From contig JAHEWK010000021.1 of the NCBI GenBank assembly GCA_020740775.1, positions 620,001 to 684,000 on the forward strand: a DNA stretch of 64,000 nucleotides, given 5' to 3'. The DNA is from Ilyonectria destructans (lineage: Eukaryota; Ascomycota; Sordariomycetes; Hypocreales; Nectriaceae). Below, in pieces: positions 1-8,863 of the stretch. Within the stretch, counting starts at the first letter, position 1; every line of letters starts with the position of its first letter. Both the position numbers and the translations under genes were made by a program. Under the pieces are notes generated by a model that was given only the letters and a program-made list of their open reading frames with translations, was not told the DNA's origin and did no database searches.

Positions 1-799
1 AGAGGCTATTAAGACGACGACTCAGCGTCGACAACGGCAAATCTGTGTCGTCTAGCCATTGCTGAAAATATCGTGGATATGGCGGAAGTCTCGGAGCCCT
101 TCTTTTCCCATTTGTGCAACACCATCCAGACCTTTCTGTCGAAAGAAGCGGTATTGAGCAAAATGAACAACGCCGATTCCAGCTTTGACTAAATGGTCGC
201 ACTTTGAGGCAGGCTACGCGCGACCACCACATCCTAGTATCTCGTGCTCTTCGATTGGTCTTGGGTCTTCTATCTGGTACATTAGGAGCGGGCGAGGGAG
301 AAGCAGTAGAGGATCTGGTCTCAGTTGGGATCGAAGTAACCGACGGTCGGTTGTTTCGATCGGCTCTGTTCATACGTCGATTGGCTACGTTTGTATGAAC
401 AGATGTCACTGTCTGACCAGCACGGCGCAAGGCGATGTTGTGACGACATTCATCACAGATAATATATAGATCCGAGTGCCAGGGTCTTTGACAGTTTGAA
501 CAGACAGAACTACCATTGGTACGTGCTGCTGATAAACGAAATAACCCTGAATCGCGCTGCCGTTTTTTCGCCTTGGCAGTATTCTCACGGCAGATATCGC
601 AAGTACGGAAGAGTGTTGAGTTCCAGGGCCTAAGACAACTGGTACAGCGACGTATCCCATCACCCTGGCGTACGCGTTTCCTTCGTTCTCTGCGAACTGC
701 ATCTGCCTTTCGACATCGTGGGCACGTTCGATATGTTCCAGACAGGCCTGAAGTCCAAGGCTGCCCACATCTGCTACAGACGTGACAGGCGGTTGGCAT
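1..799 (-). CDS. Helitron Rep/helicase protein, N-terminal part (runs off left edge)
   Basis: Reading the minus strand from an ATG at 799 there is no stop down to base 2, so about 266 codons of a longer protein are visible. The first half holds three copies of a cysteine module of the form CxxCxxPWxSxLxxxxxxCxxC followed by an Arg/Lys/Ala-rich stretch (for example CSRCGQPW, CTSCLRPW, CSNCQRPW); each looks like a four-Cys zinc site. A Ser/Pro/Arg-rich linker follows, then CSFC, WCCTNGK and LPPYP. I recognise that last order of motifs as the entry to the Helitron N-terminal domain (Cys pair, CC-NGK, LPPxP, then an LSRRLNSL-like segment). The Rep and helicase domains would lie left of the window. 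It is a different Helitron family from the one at 55-62 kb, which lacks these modules. Assignment rests on motif order, not on a search. Confidence 0.72.
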   Translation of the reverse strand, partial: MPTACHVCSRCGQPWTSGLSGTYRTCPRCRKADAVRRERRKRVRQGDGIRRCTSCLRPWNSTLFRTCDICRENTAKAKKRQRDSGLFRLSAARTNGSSVCSNCQRPWHSDLYIICDECRHNIALRRAGQTVTSVHTNVANRRMNRADRNNRPSVTSIPTETRSSTASPSPAPNVPDRRPKTNRRARDTRMWWSRVACLKVRPFSQSWNRRCSFCSIPLLSTERSGWCCTNGKRRAPRLPPYPRYFQQWLDDTDLPLSTLSRRLNSL

Positions 800-1279
800 T
801 TTGTTCTCCGCAAATAATTTATCACAGTCAAAGTTATGGAGTGAGAAGAGTTGGAGAGTTGGAGAGTTGGAGGGGTGGAAGAGTTGGGGGGGAACCCCGC
901 TCGTTTTCACCCAACTCTATATAGTTCGACCTTGCTCGATCAGGATTAGATCACATTGGTGAATTATATAATCGACTTTCCTTTATATGTATTAGAACAT
1001 GCAGGGAAATGTCACAGCAGAAATATTATATGTTCGGATGAACATAATTATTGGTCATGTAGAACACGCTTATTGGTCATGTAGAACACGCTTGCTCACT
1101 GATGACGCAACGCACAAGCTAGAAACAGAACAGAAGCATGGAGTTCTAATCTGTGGCCATACACAGACGGCGGATAAGGAGCATGTGATGGAGCAGCTGA
1201 TGATGTGCTTCCCGTTATCTGCTTTATAGGGTTCTGATCCAGAGAGCCACGCCTCAGCATGTAGTACAAGATCTAGGCA
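800..1279. other. Upstream region of the left-edge Helitron gene
   Basis: No gene is supported here. The stretch 846-890 is a run of GTTGGAGA-type near-repeats. The palindromic TATA-like CTATATAG lies at about 919-926, roughly 120 bp upstream of the minus-strand ATG at 799, and is a candidate core promoter. A 22-bp unit (TTATTGGTCATGTAGAACAC plus 2 nt) occurs twice in tandem at about 1049-1092. Confidence 0.35.
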
Positions 1280-1500
1280 CTTATCGTTTGCTATAGCATG
1301 CCTGCCATTTGGTTTACTATTAACCTAAATGACATTACGAACCTAGTAAAGCTCAGGCTAGCAGCATAATACTACGCGATCCTAAGGCAGCCAAGGCTCT
1401 CCTACGAAGCCTTAACTTATCGTTTAAACGTATACGGTTGCTGGGCACCATCCTCAACCTCGTAGATGTGGTTATTTACGTACTATTTGGAGTGCTCAAG
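1280..1500 (+). pseudogene. Helitron Rep-domain relic
   Basis: The plus strand reads MPAIWFTINLNDITN followed by LVKLRLAA. This matches the motif IPAIWFTLNPNDITNPVKL in the Rep domain of the full Helitron at 57.77-57.83 kb. After an in-frame TAA the reading continues one frame over as ILRDPKAAKALLRSLNLSF and then RIRLLGTILN, which fits the position just after that motif in Helitron proteins. With a frameshift, a stop and no flanking domains this is a decayed fragment. It lies in the opposite orientation to the left-edge Helitron gene, so it is probably from another copy. Confidence 0.62.
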
Positions 1501-1607
1501 GTAAAACACAGATTTATTCAATGGATATAACCCCATAGAATTCTGTTGAAACATGACGACAAAGACAAAGGCCTCTTTAGCCACTCGATCTCCAAGAGCG
1601 GATTGCC

Positions 1608-3408
1608 TTACAGGTGACTCGTTTTCTCAACGCTGCTACTGATCCACTCCTCCAACTTCTTCTGGTTTCGGGGGATAAACCGCACTTTGAAGGGCTTTGG
1701 CTGGGTAACCATGCTTGTCGGAACCGAGTTGCAGTCGATGGTATCCAAAATTGGCCGGCTCTTAGGATCAGTCGTTTCGCGGATGTGGAACGCGAGGACT
1801 AATCGACTGAAGATAGCATACAACTCACGGTTTGCAAGATGGGCACCGGCGCACATCCGGGTCCCTGCACCATAGCCATAGTGTTGTGTGCCAGCACCAG
1901 CCTCATCGATTCCAAGGAACCGTTCTGGCATAAATTCCATGGGTTTCAAAAAGTGGTCCGCGTCATGGTTGGCCGCCCACATGTTCTGTTCCGATTAGCT
2001 ATAGCCCGCCAAATAACAGACTCTACAGCCATATTCAACTCACCAAGAGAAATGGAGTACCCGCTGGGATAGTTGCACCCTTGTAGTTGATGTCCTTGAT
2101 GCTTTGCCGATTGAAAGACAGGTTTAAGGTTGACCAGAAACGAAGAACCTCTTTGACAAAGGCTCTCATATACTCGCTCTTCTCCTCAAGTAGGCAAGCA
2201 TGCCAAGGGTCTTCATCGGGATACGACTTGATGATCTCATCGTGGAGCCGTGCTTGTAACTCTTGACCATGGGCTGAAGATAGATAAGCGATCGTCATGT
2301 TGATGTTTCCTGGCAGCGTGTCTAGTCCAGCAGCAACCATGGTAAGGCAAATTGACTTGAGCTCATCTATGCGAAGTCAGAAATTAGCTCTGGACATACT
2401 CCCGTTAACCCCTGTGAGCAGTGACTTACTGTCGTTGAGCTGGGCATCGGGATTCTTCAAAACATTGCCAGCAATGCATGGGTTGTCCGTGCCATTCGCA
2501 ATACGTTCTTTCAACCGATCAAAAAATGAAAGAATGTATTCGTCTCGACGACCGCGAAATTTGATGGCGTTCGCTTTGAACCCCGGCCATAGTCGAAGCA
2601 CTGGCACGTAGTCCTGCCAATTATGCGCAATGCCACGAATATTTCCAAGCTCTCGCTCAACAGTCACGACCTCATTCAGAGTGTGGTCACGAACCGTGCC
2701 ATCCAGTCGGATACCGTAGTTCAGTGTAAGGCTGATGTTGAGTGAGAACCGTTGGAAGTATCCGTTCGGGTCAATGTCCTTGCCGAACTGGAGATTTTTC
2801 AGCAGTTCATTAATGCTGGTCGTGGACTCCAAGTCAATGAATGGGAGATAGGTCTGTACTGCTTGGCGATTCAGAGCTGTAGCAGCTGCTTTTCTCGCCC
2901 GTTTCACGGATTCGTTCCAAGGGGATGTGCCCAGAGTAAAAACTCCTTGCGTCTCAGACACAACATCATGGAATGTCCAGAACTTGGGACGCGAGATGAG
3001 CGCCGATTGATTCTTTATCCACAGCTCCTTAACTGCCTCGAACGAATTTGCATAGATGAATCGCTTGATTTCAGAGTGTTAGAGTGCGTTTCCCCATGTT
3101 AATTACTGGGCAAAATGTTCAGATAGGCTATGACGGACCCTATTGCCAAGACGAGCTTGAAAAACATCTCCGTATGTCTTGGACAAGCGTGCGCAGTTTC
3201 GTGCATGGTGTTTGCCGAGTAGAAAAAGACTGCCGAACATAGGAACTCCCGGAAGTTCCGGGAGGCCCTTTATCTTGGGAATGTCGGTTTGATTCGCTAG
3301 TTTTATGGCGACTACAACAACGGATGCAATCAGAAAGAATGTCAAAGCGGGATGGCCTTCTAAGCGATCAAGAAAGCTCTGGATAAGAGAGGAAGTTGCC
3401 GAATCCAT
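1608..3408 (-). CDS. Cytochrome P450, CYP504-like (aryl-acetate hydroxylase family)
   Basis: Four exons, 3408..3139, 3063..2430, 2366..2044 and 1985..1608, join in frame to 534 aa, the usual size for a fungal microsomal P450. A hydrophobic N-terminal anchor (about residues 20-40) precedes a Pro-rich hinge (LPELPGVP). Downstream are KTYGDVFQARLGN, the I-helix AAGLDT, the K-helix EVLR and the heme loop YGYGAGTRMCAGAHLANREL with the Cys ligand. The heme loop, ALNRQAVQ and the I-helix context match what I know of CYP504 (phenylacetate 2-hydroxylase and 3-hydroxyphenylacetate 6-hydroxylase). The first intron has a GTCCGT donor with CTAAC branch site; the rest are GTAAGT or GTGAGT. An in-frame ATG at 3459 would add 17 residues; I prefer 3408 because the anchor follows directly. 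It is divergent from the hydroxyacid dehydrogenase gene and may be served by the cytochrome b5 at 10.6-11.2 kb. Substrate unknown. Confidence 0.88.
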
Positions 3409-3930
3409 GATCAAGAAGACTTTGCTAGATGACTCTGGGTATGTTGTCTGTTGTACCACCCTCAGGCTATGTCATGTCTTTAAGTATTACTTCACCCATT
3501 TGTGCATCCTAATACTCAACAGCAAGCGTGGACACTTCCAGCCACGAGATGGTCATGGCCATCTTCATCTCCAGCCTCCCCCAAGTTGGAGGAGGCTCTC
3601 CAACATGGAAAACGTAACCCCAAGTTGGAGAAGGCTCTCCAACATGGAAATGGTAAGCTTGTGGAGCTTCCAAAAAAATAGAGCTGCGCACCTCTGTGTA
3701 GGTAGTTACCCCAATCTCTCGGCGTCTCCAATGTTGCGACACAACAATGGGCGATTTTGGCAGATAGAAGAGCTTCCCTAATGCCACATTTTGTGCCATT
3801 GTTCGTCTTACTGGTCGATGTTTTAGCCTCAACTAGGCGTCTCTCTGTTAGCCTCACAAAATTCAATCCTACAAGATTCAATTCTGAGCGATTCACCCTC
3901 TACACATCGCATATCACGTTAACTGCAATC
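3409..3930. promoter_or_regulatory. Divergent promoter between P450 and 2-hydroxyacid dehydrogenase genes, with repeated CCAA/TTGG sites
   Basis: This 522-bp region separates two divergent genes. Two near-identical 38-bp copies lie at about 3578-3650. Each contains CCCCAAGTTGGAG followed by a spaced inverted pair GTTGGAG...CTCCAAC and CATGGAAA. The CCAA/TTGG half-sites relate to the palindrome found elsewhere in the cluster. Binding by a cluster regulator is inference. Confidence 0.5.
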
Positions 3931-4989
3931 ATGACCGACTCCAAGATTCGTCTCGCCATACTCGATGACTATTTTGGCATCGCAGCTACGAAGTTTTCGC
4001 ATCTCGGCTCCAGGGTAGAAGTGCATTGCTTTCCCGACACTTTAGGTACCGACTCAAAGGAAAGGTTGATAAAGCAACTCCAGCCGTATCATGTCATCTC
4101 CACTATGAGAGAGCGCACTCCTCTATCGGGAGCCGTAATTCGCTCTCTTGCGAATCTGAGACTCATCCTCACTACGGGGATGAAGAACGCATCCATTGAC
4201 ATGGCTGCGTGTGCTGAGCGCGGAATCATCGTTGCTGGTGCCAAAGGCATTGGCAACAGTGGCGAGCCCGGTCAGCCGAGTTCGCTCGATTCTACGTTGC
4301 AGCATACGTGGGCCCTCATACTGGGCATCGCCCGTAACATTGCCCGTGATGATGCAGTGGTCAAGTCACAACGCGGCTGGCAAACTTCCCCCGCAACTGG
4401 CTTGACCAGAAAGACTCTGGGATTGCTCGGGCTGGGCAAGTTGGGAGCAGACACTGCTCGTGTTGGTGCGACTGTCTTTGGAATGAAGGTTATCGCCTGG
4501 TCGACGAATCTCACGCAAGAAAATGCTGATGAGAAAGCACGCGCATTCGGCCTCCCAGATGGATCTTTCAAGGTGGCAGCGAGCAAAGAGGACCTTTTTC
4601 GAGCCTCTGACGTCTTGAGCATTCATCATGTTCTCTCCGACCGGAGCAAACACATTGTGGGCGCTAAAGAGCTTGAGTTGATGAAGCCTACGTCGTTTCT
4701 GGTAAACACATCGCGGGGGCAATTGGTCAATGAAGAGGCGCTTTTCGCTACACTGAAAGAGGGGAAGATCAGGGGTGCAGCGATTGATGTCTATAATGTC
4801 GAACCCCTTGAAGAGGATAGCGAGTGGACGACAACAGCTTGGGGTCAAGATGGGAGGAGCGAGGTATTATTGAGTCCTCACATGGGCTATGTAGAGGAAG
4901 GTGTCATGCATAGATGGTATGAGGATACAGTTAAAAACCTCGAAAGATGGCTGGACGGACAGGAGCTGGACACGAAGTTCCCATATTAA
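3931..4989 (+). CDS. D-isomer-specific 2-hydroxyacid dehydrogenase family protein
   Basis: A single uninterrupted exon encodes 352 aa. The open frame extends upstream, but the ATG at 3931 starts directly at the conserved N-terminal segment (KIRLAILDDYFG), so I use it. The Rossmann motif LGLLGLGKLG sits in the middle of the protein. The family's catalytic triad is visible: Arg in VNTSRGQLVNEEAL, Glu in DVYNVEPL and His in LSPHMGYV. The family interconverts 2-hydroxyacids and 2-oxoacids with NAD(P)H (glyoxylate, hydroxypyruvate, mandelate and phosphoglycerate members); the sequence does not tell which. It shares a 522-bp promoter with the P450 on the other strand, which suggests co-regulation. 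Length and active site are complete, so it is probably functional. Confidence 0.88.
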   Translation: MTDSKIRLAILDDYFGIAATKFSHLGSRVEVHCFPDTLGTDSKERLIKQLQPYHVISTMRERTPLSGAVIRSLANLRLILTTGMKNASIDMAACAERGIIVAGAKGIGNSGEPGQPSSLDSTLQHTWALILGIARNIARDDAVVKSQRGWQTSPATGLTRKTLGLLGLGKLGADTARVGATVFGMKVIAWSTNLTQENADEKARAFGLPDGSFKVAASKEDLFRASDVLSIHHVLSDRSKHIVGAKELELMKPTSFLVNTSRGQLVNEEALFATLKEGKIRGAAIDVYNVEPLEEDSEWTTTAWGQDGRSEVLLSPHMGYVEEGVMHRWYEDTVKNLERWLDGQELDTKFPY

Positions 4990-5322
4990 AGCTTAGATAA
5001 GGTTATTTGGTATATAATTAAAAGCAACTCGAAGCTTCTTACAGTGCGTCGCGGTTTATTATGGTGATGTGCTCGCTTTCTCAATACTTAAAAGTAGATT
5101 AAAGCAACCCAATAGGAAAAACATAACAATTTTTATACAATTTGAGGCATCATCCCTAATGCCACGTATTACGATAACCATTTCTAATAAGCTTCACAAC
5201 TGCATCGCAATAGGAATCGGCTTCTTCTTCATGCCTCGACTCGAGGTTTATTATATTCCCCTCTGTCATATAGCTCTCTGTTTAAAACTTCGATTCCAAG
5301 TCTCGTAATTTCGCGCTAAGAC
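4990..5322. other. Intergenic, nothing recognised
   Basis: AT-leaning 3' flank between the convergent genes ending at 4989 and 5323. No gene, repeat or motif that I can support. Confidence 0.4.
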
Positions 5323-6066
5323 CTACTGATCTCTTTTGTCTGATAGTAAGAAGCGCAGAAGACTGGCCCCTTGGACCGCCAAATTTAGACAATCGTCTGC
5401 TAAGCTATAACACCAAGCGTCGCCACCCTCAGCATCTCCTAATGTATTGAGAAATATCCGAAGGTAAGAAGCGTGCAGCAAAACCCTCACAAGGCTTAAG
5501 TATCGCTGACCGAGGTGGAACTGAAAAACCCTTCGCAAATCGCCGTACAGATCTCCAACAGACAAATCAGAACCGCATTGTGGCGCCCACCAGGGTAGCC
5601 TCTCCACAGGCTTATGCCAGCTATTACAACTTGTACCTCTCTCCAGGCAATAAAACGGCATCCATCTAGCACCTCGAAAAAAGACGCATATTTGACAGTA
5701 CTGTTCCTGTCTGGCCTGCTGCTCGGTCCAGTCGCAAATGAGGGTGTAAAAATGTAGAACAAAGCGTTCACGCAGCTCAAGGAGTAGTTGGGTCAGAACT
5801 CGGTCTGCTTCTTGGACCGTCTCTTCAGTCAGCGTCGCGGGCATCGCTCCCCAAAGCTTATTCCCGGGGTTGGCTGAGTTAAGCGATCGCAGCCACCGCA
5901 ATATGGTCATGCGCTGTGTGATGACTTGCCTCACTGCAGTATCTGGGAAAATGATGAAGCGATTCCCGGGGATAGCGGCATTCCTGCTCCTTTCATTCAA
6001 AGGTACACGTTCCGCGCTGCTTGAGCCGAAATGACAAGAGCATGTTGTTTGATTCGTCGACTGCAT
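5323..6066 (-). CDS. Hypothetical protein, possibly a truncated fungal transcription-factor tail
   Basis: An uninterrupted minus-strand frame of 247 aa starts at an ATG at 6066. I do not recognise the protein with certainty. It has a Cys/Ser-rich start, a central segment rich in Leu, Glu and Arg (TQLLLELRERFVLHFYTL) and several Trp and Cys residues. It ends in a helical stretch (RYLSLVRVLLHASYLRIFL, then LNLAVQGASLLRFLLS) that resembles the helical middle-homology region of fungal Zn2Cys6 regulators, where Leu/Tyr-rich helices of this kind are common. No DNA-binding Cys cluster is present, so it would be a fragment or a different family. It converges on the hydroxyacid dehydrogenase gene. It could also be a chance or decayed frame. 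Confidence 0.35.
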   Translation of the reverse strand: MQSTNQTTCSCHFGSSSAERVPLNERSRNAAIPGNRFIIFPDTAVRQVITQRMTILRWLRSLNSANPGNKLWGAMPATLTEETVQEADRVLTQLLLELRERFVLHFYTLICDWTEQQARQEQYCQICVFFRGARWMPFYCLERGTSCNSWHKPVERLPWWAPQCGSDLSVGDLYGDLRRVFQFHLGQRYLSLVRVLLHASYLRIFLNTLGDAEGGDAWCYSLADDCLNLAVQGASLLRFLLSDKRDQ

Positions 6067-6318
6067 TATTGAGAATGTATTATGTCCAAGGAGGTTGTTA
6101 AACTAGATAAGATAAGTTCCGTTCGTTCAGATGCGAGAGCAATAGGGGGAATTATACCTCATTGTGTGAAGGGCCTTATTGGACTTTTTTATGGCTGCAA
6201 CAGACTGGGGTAGAATTAAGGAAGCCCTGAGAGGGAAAAGGGGGGCAGTGTTCCCACTTTTCATACTCGGCTGCCGATGGAATATGGACTTACACCCTTC
6301 AAGGATTTTAAAGTTTAT

Positions 6319-6500
6319 GCTGGATCCGATACGGACAATTCGATCAGGATGATAGGGATCAATGCAGTGGAGCCCAAAGATGATGATATTATGTCTGATG
6401 ATGTTCCTTGTTGCCTCCGGCCCCTCTTTCCCTATGAGGGGTTTTTGGGGTCAATCTCACACCCTATGACTAAGACAGGATATTGATGTATCAGAGGGTT
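6319..6500 (+). repeat. Dispersed 170-bp repeat, copy 1
   Basis: This copy starts around GGATCCGATACGG and contains CAATTCGATCAGG, TGATAGGGATCAAT, a GATGATGAT run, CCTCCGGCCCC and GGATATTGATGTATCAGAGG. The same order of blocks recurs inverted at 13640-13812 and direct at 18717-18880. A short open frame across this copy is not conserved in the other two, so I read it as a noncoding transposon remnant. Confidence 0.7.
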
Positions 6501-6783
6501 GTTCTTATCCGGGCCTTATTCCCCCATCCGAGGGTCAGTCCAACAGTTTATCGTTGTTATCCAAGAGGTGTTTAGTTTAATATCTCTCTAGCAAAGGTGT
6601 CTCGATCTTATCTTTGGGAGCTTGTATAGTAGTCAGCGTGGCGCAACTATCATTATCAATCATTATGAGAAGAATGCGTGACACTGCCGTCACAACTCTT
6701 GAAAATTAATATACAGCAGATCGCAGGATACTCAACCGCATTTTCTTGGATTGCGATTAGGTCACGTTGGCCGACGCCATTTT

Positions 6784-6796
6784 CTCCAATTTGGAG
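6784..6796. promoter_or_regulatory. Palindrome CTCCAATTTGGAG (distal to CMD gene)
   Basis: Perfect 13-bp palindrome, identical to the one at 7384-7396. A further TTGGAG half-site is at about 6826. It is 785 bp upstream of the decarboxylase-family ATG. Confidence 0.45.
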
Positions 6797-7030
6797 GCAT
6801 GGAGATTGATGAGAGCTCTGGAAGAAAATTGGAGATGTCGGATAAGCCTACATAAGCCCACCAACCAAAGTGCGCCGCTTCTGGGTCCAAATGAGGCCCC
6901 CTCAATTCTGAAACAAGATCGGTAAACTCGGAATCTTTGAAAAAGAAGGTTTCAGAAGCATTGTTTAGTAAATGCTTAGCCTAGTTATGGGTCATCTGTA
7001 TAATAGCAAATAGTTGGCGCTATTCCATGG

Positions 7031-7344
7031 TGTCACGGGCCAGATGAGATCAACTCAAGAGGTAATGCCACTGATTGCAAGGATACTACGATGGAGAGGA
7101 AAGAGAGAAAGAGGGCAGGCGCGTAGACGCGTATGGTACTAGGGGGGTCTCACCTAGTAGTCCCTGTGGCCCGCCCCGTGCGCCTTAGTTACGTATCGAC
7201 CCTACCTTGGATCTAGCACTCCGGGCGTTCCCGTCACACGCCGCTCCTGTATGCGTCGCTCCTTGCATTGATTGGAAAGGAAAAAGTGGAGGTGTTATGG
7301 TTCTGCCGGTTGTGACCGCTTGAGCTCAACCCCGGGCCGTGACA
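7031..7344. mobile_element. Probable solo LTR, 314 bp
   Basis: The sequence starts TGTCACGGGCC and ends GGCCGTGACA, so it has TG...CA ends within a short terminal inverted repeat, typical of fungal Gypsy-type LTRs. No matching internal region is nearby. The flanking 5-mers (CATGG and GTATT) do not match, so the target duplication has been lost or the ends are slightly misplaced. Confidence 0.5.
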
Positions 7345-7383
7345 GTATTGGGGAAGATCAACCTCCATTATCATACCTAGCAT

Positions 7384-7396
7384 CTCCAATTTGGAG
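7384..7396. promoter_or_regulatory. Palindrome CTCCAATTTGGAG upstream of CMD gene
   Basis: Perfect palindrome 185 bp upstream of the ATG at 7581, a typical activator distance in fungi. Its role as operator is inference. Confidence 0.5.
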
Positions 7397-7580
7397 TCAT
7401 TAGTAATGCCAGCCAGTTTATGCTTTTCTTTTGGGGGGTTGCTCAGATAACATCCATTATATTATCACACTTTAAGCGTTGATCGCACGTTGAAGCAGGC
7501 TTTTTTCCGTCTTACTCCGTCCTCTTCACCTACGTTGTCATATTTCAAATTGAATTAACACACTCCCATTGCCAGCAAAG

Positions 7581-8173
7581 ATGTCCTCGCAGCCAAAAGA
7601 AACTAGCCATGAAACGAGCCTGTTCGAGGACGGCCTCAAAAACCGTCGCAAGGTGGTCGGGGGTGCTTATGTTGACCTCGCCCTTCGTAACGGATCAACT
7701 GAGTTCGCTTACCCCAATCAACAGTTGGTGACCGAGTGAGTCGTACCAAAAGGACCTAGATCCAGTTTGACAGTTAGCAAGTCTGACCACTGTATGTTAG
7801 ATGGTGCTGGGGTAATATCTGGTCTCGACCAGGCCTGAGTTTTAAACAACGCAGCCTCTTAAGTCCGTGTTATAGAGTATTCCTAAGAAGTGCTTTCGGA
7901 ATCACAGAGTTAATGTTAACTAATGTCCTATTAGATATCGGCATGTTAGTAGCACTCAAGAGCTGGCCCGAATTAGCCATCCACATCCGTGGCGCCATTA
8001 ACAATGGCCTAACCGAGCTGGAAATCCGCGAGGCACTGCTACAGACGTCGATTTATTGCGGTGTCCCCGCCGGCATTGAAGCAACGAAGACAGCCACTAG
8101 GGTTATTGACGAAATGGTTGCCAATGGCGAGCACAAGAGAGAAATGGCTGAGGTGTCACCGCTGTTAGAATGA
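7581..8173 (+). CDS. Carboxymuconolactone decarboxylase (CMD) family protein
   Basis: Three exons, 7581..7735, 7801..7862 and 7935..8173, join in frame to 151 aa, the usual size for this family. The second donor is GTCCGT and the acceptor TATTAG is preceded by a CTAAT branch site. Exon 1 holds LKNRRKVVGGAYVDLAL, exon 2 WCWGNIWSRPGL, and exon 3 IGMLVALKSWPELAIHIRGA and REALLQTSIYCGVPAG. These match the single-domain gamma-carboxymuconolactone decarboxylase fold. Members act in protocatechuate ring-cleavage pathways or as small peroxidase-like or unknown enzymes. The second, enol-lactone hydrolase domain of bacterial fusions is absent. Its place between the P450 and the aldehyde dehydrogenase supports an aromatic or lactone catabolic role, but the substrate is not shown by sequence. 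Confidence 0.9.
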
Positions 8174-8863
8174 TTTATCGCTAGATTAGGCTCTTGAATT
8201 CAGGGAGTTCTCATTAAATAACACTTGATTCTGTCTGTTTTCTATCCTGTTAGAGAGAAATTCTGACCGGAAACGGGAGAAACGAGCCATCCACGGCTGC
8301 TGTCACCACCGTGATGCTGTTACAAAAGATTTATCACTATGCTTTTTGAATAGTTTAACCATCTCTGCTGTTCCCTTCAACTAGGTGCTATGCTTAGCTG
8401 AAGCTCGCAGCCTTTGCTACGTATAGACTATAGAGCAGCCAATGGCGACAAGCCGCCGTGTAGATAAAGCATAGTGTCAGTTTCAACCTATCATCGAATA
8501 GCTCACCAGAGGCATTTTTCTTTTCCCTTCTTTTCCTCTCTCTCTCTACAAAATTGGGGTATATCGTAGTCTACGCGACCTTTTTGTCGTTGAGACTGAA
8601 TGTACCGAACCCGGTCTCCAATTTTGGGATTGTACTCCCTTGGGGTGGGAATGGATTCGGGGTACACAAGCATAGAATTAGGGCCAGTATTATAGGTGGA
8701 GCCATCATCCGAAGCGAGCTGCTAATGACAATAGAGATAAGAATCTTCCACATCTAGATCGCTAGAAAAGATCCAAATATCGTAGTCTCATATGAGATCC
8801 AAGTGCTTCAAACTTCTGGTCCCAGAACCTCAGTTTATTTACACGCAACGAACTCCGATCGTG
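8174..8863. promoter_or_regulatory. Intergenic and promoter of the aldehyde dehydrogenase gene
   Basis: Contains AAATTGGGG at 8551-8559 and an imperfect palindrome CTCCAATTTTGGGA at 8616-8629, about 235 bp upstream of the ATG. A pyrimidine tract (CTTTTCCTCTCTCTCTC) precedes the first site. No gene is supported in the stretch. Confidence 0.42.

Noticed and set aside
185..469. Plus-strand frame opposite the left-edge Helitron gene
   Set aside because: It is the antisense shadow of the continuous minus-strand Helitron frame; no recognisable content.
406..831. Minus-strand 141-aa frame with start at 831
   Set aside because: Overlaps the 799-to-edge frame in another phase; the Cys modules and Helitron motifs lie in the other frame.
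6277..6486. 69-aa frame in repeat copy 1
   Set aside because: The other two copies of the repeat do not conserve the frame.
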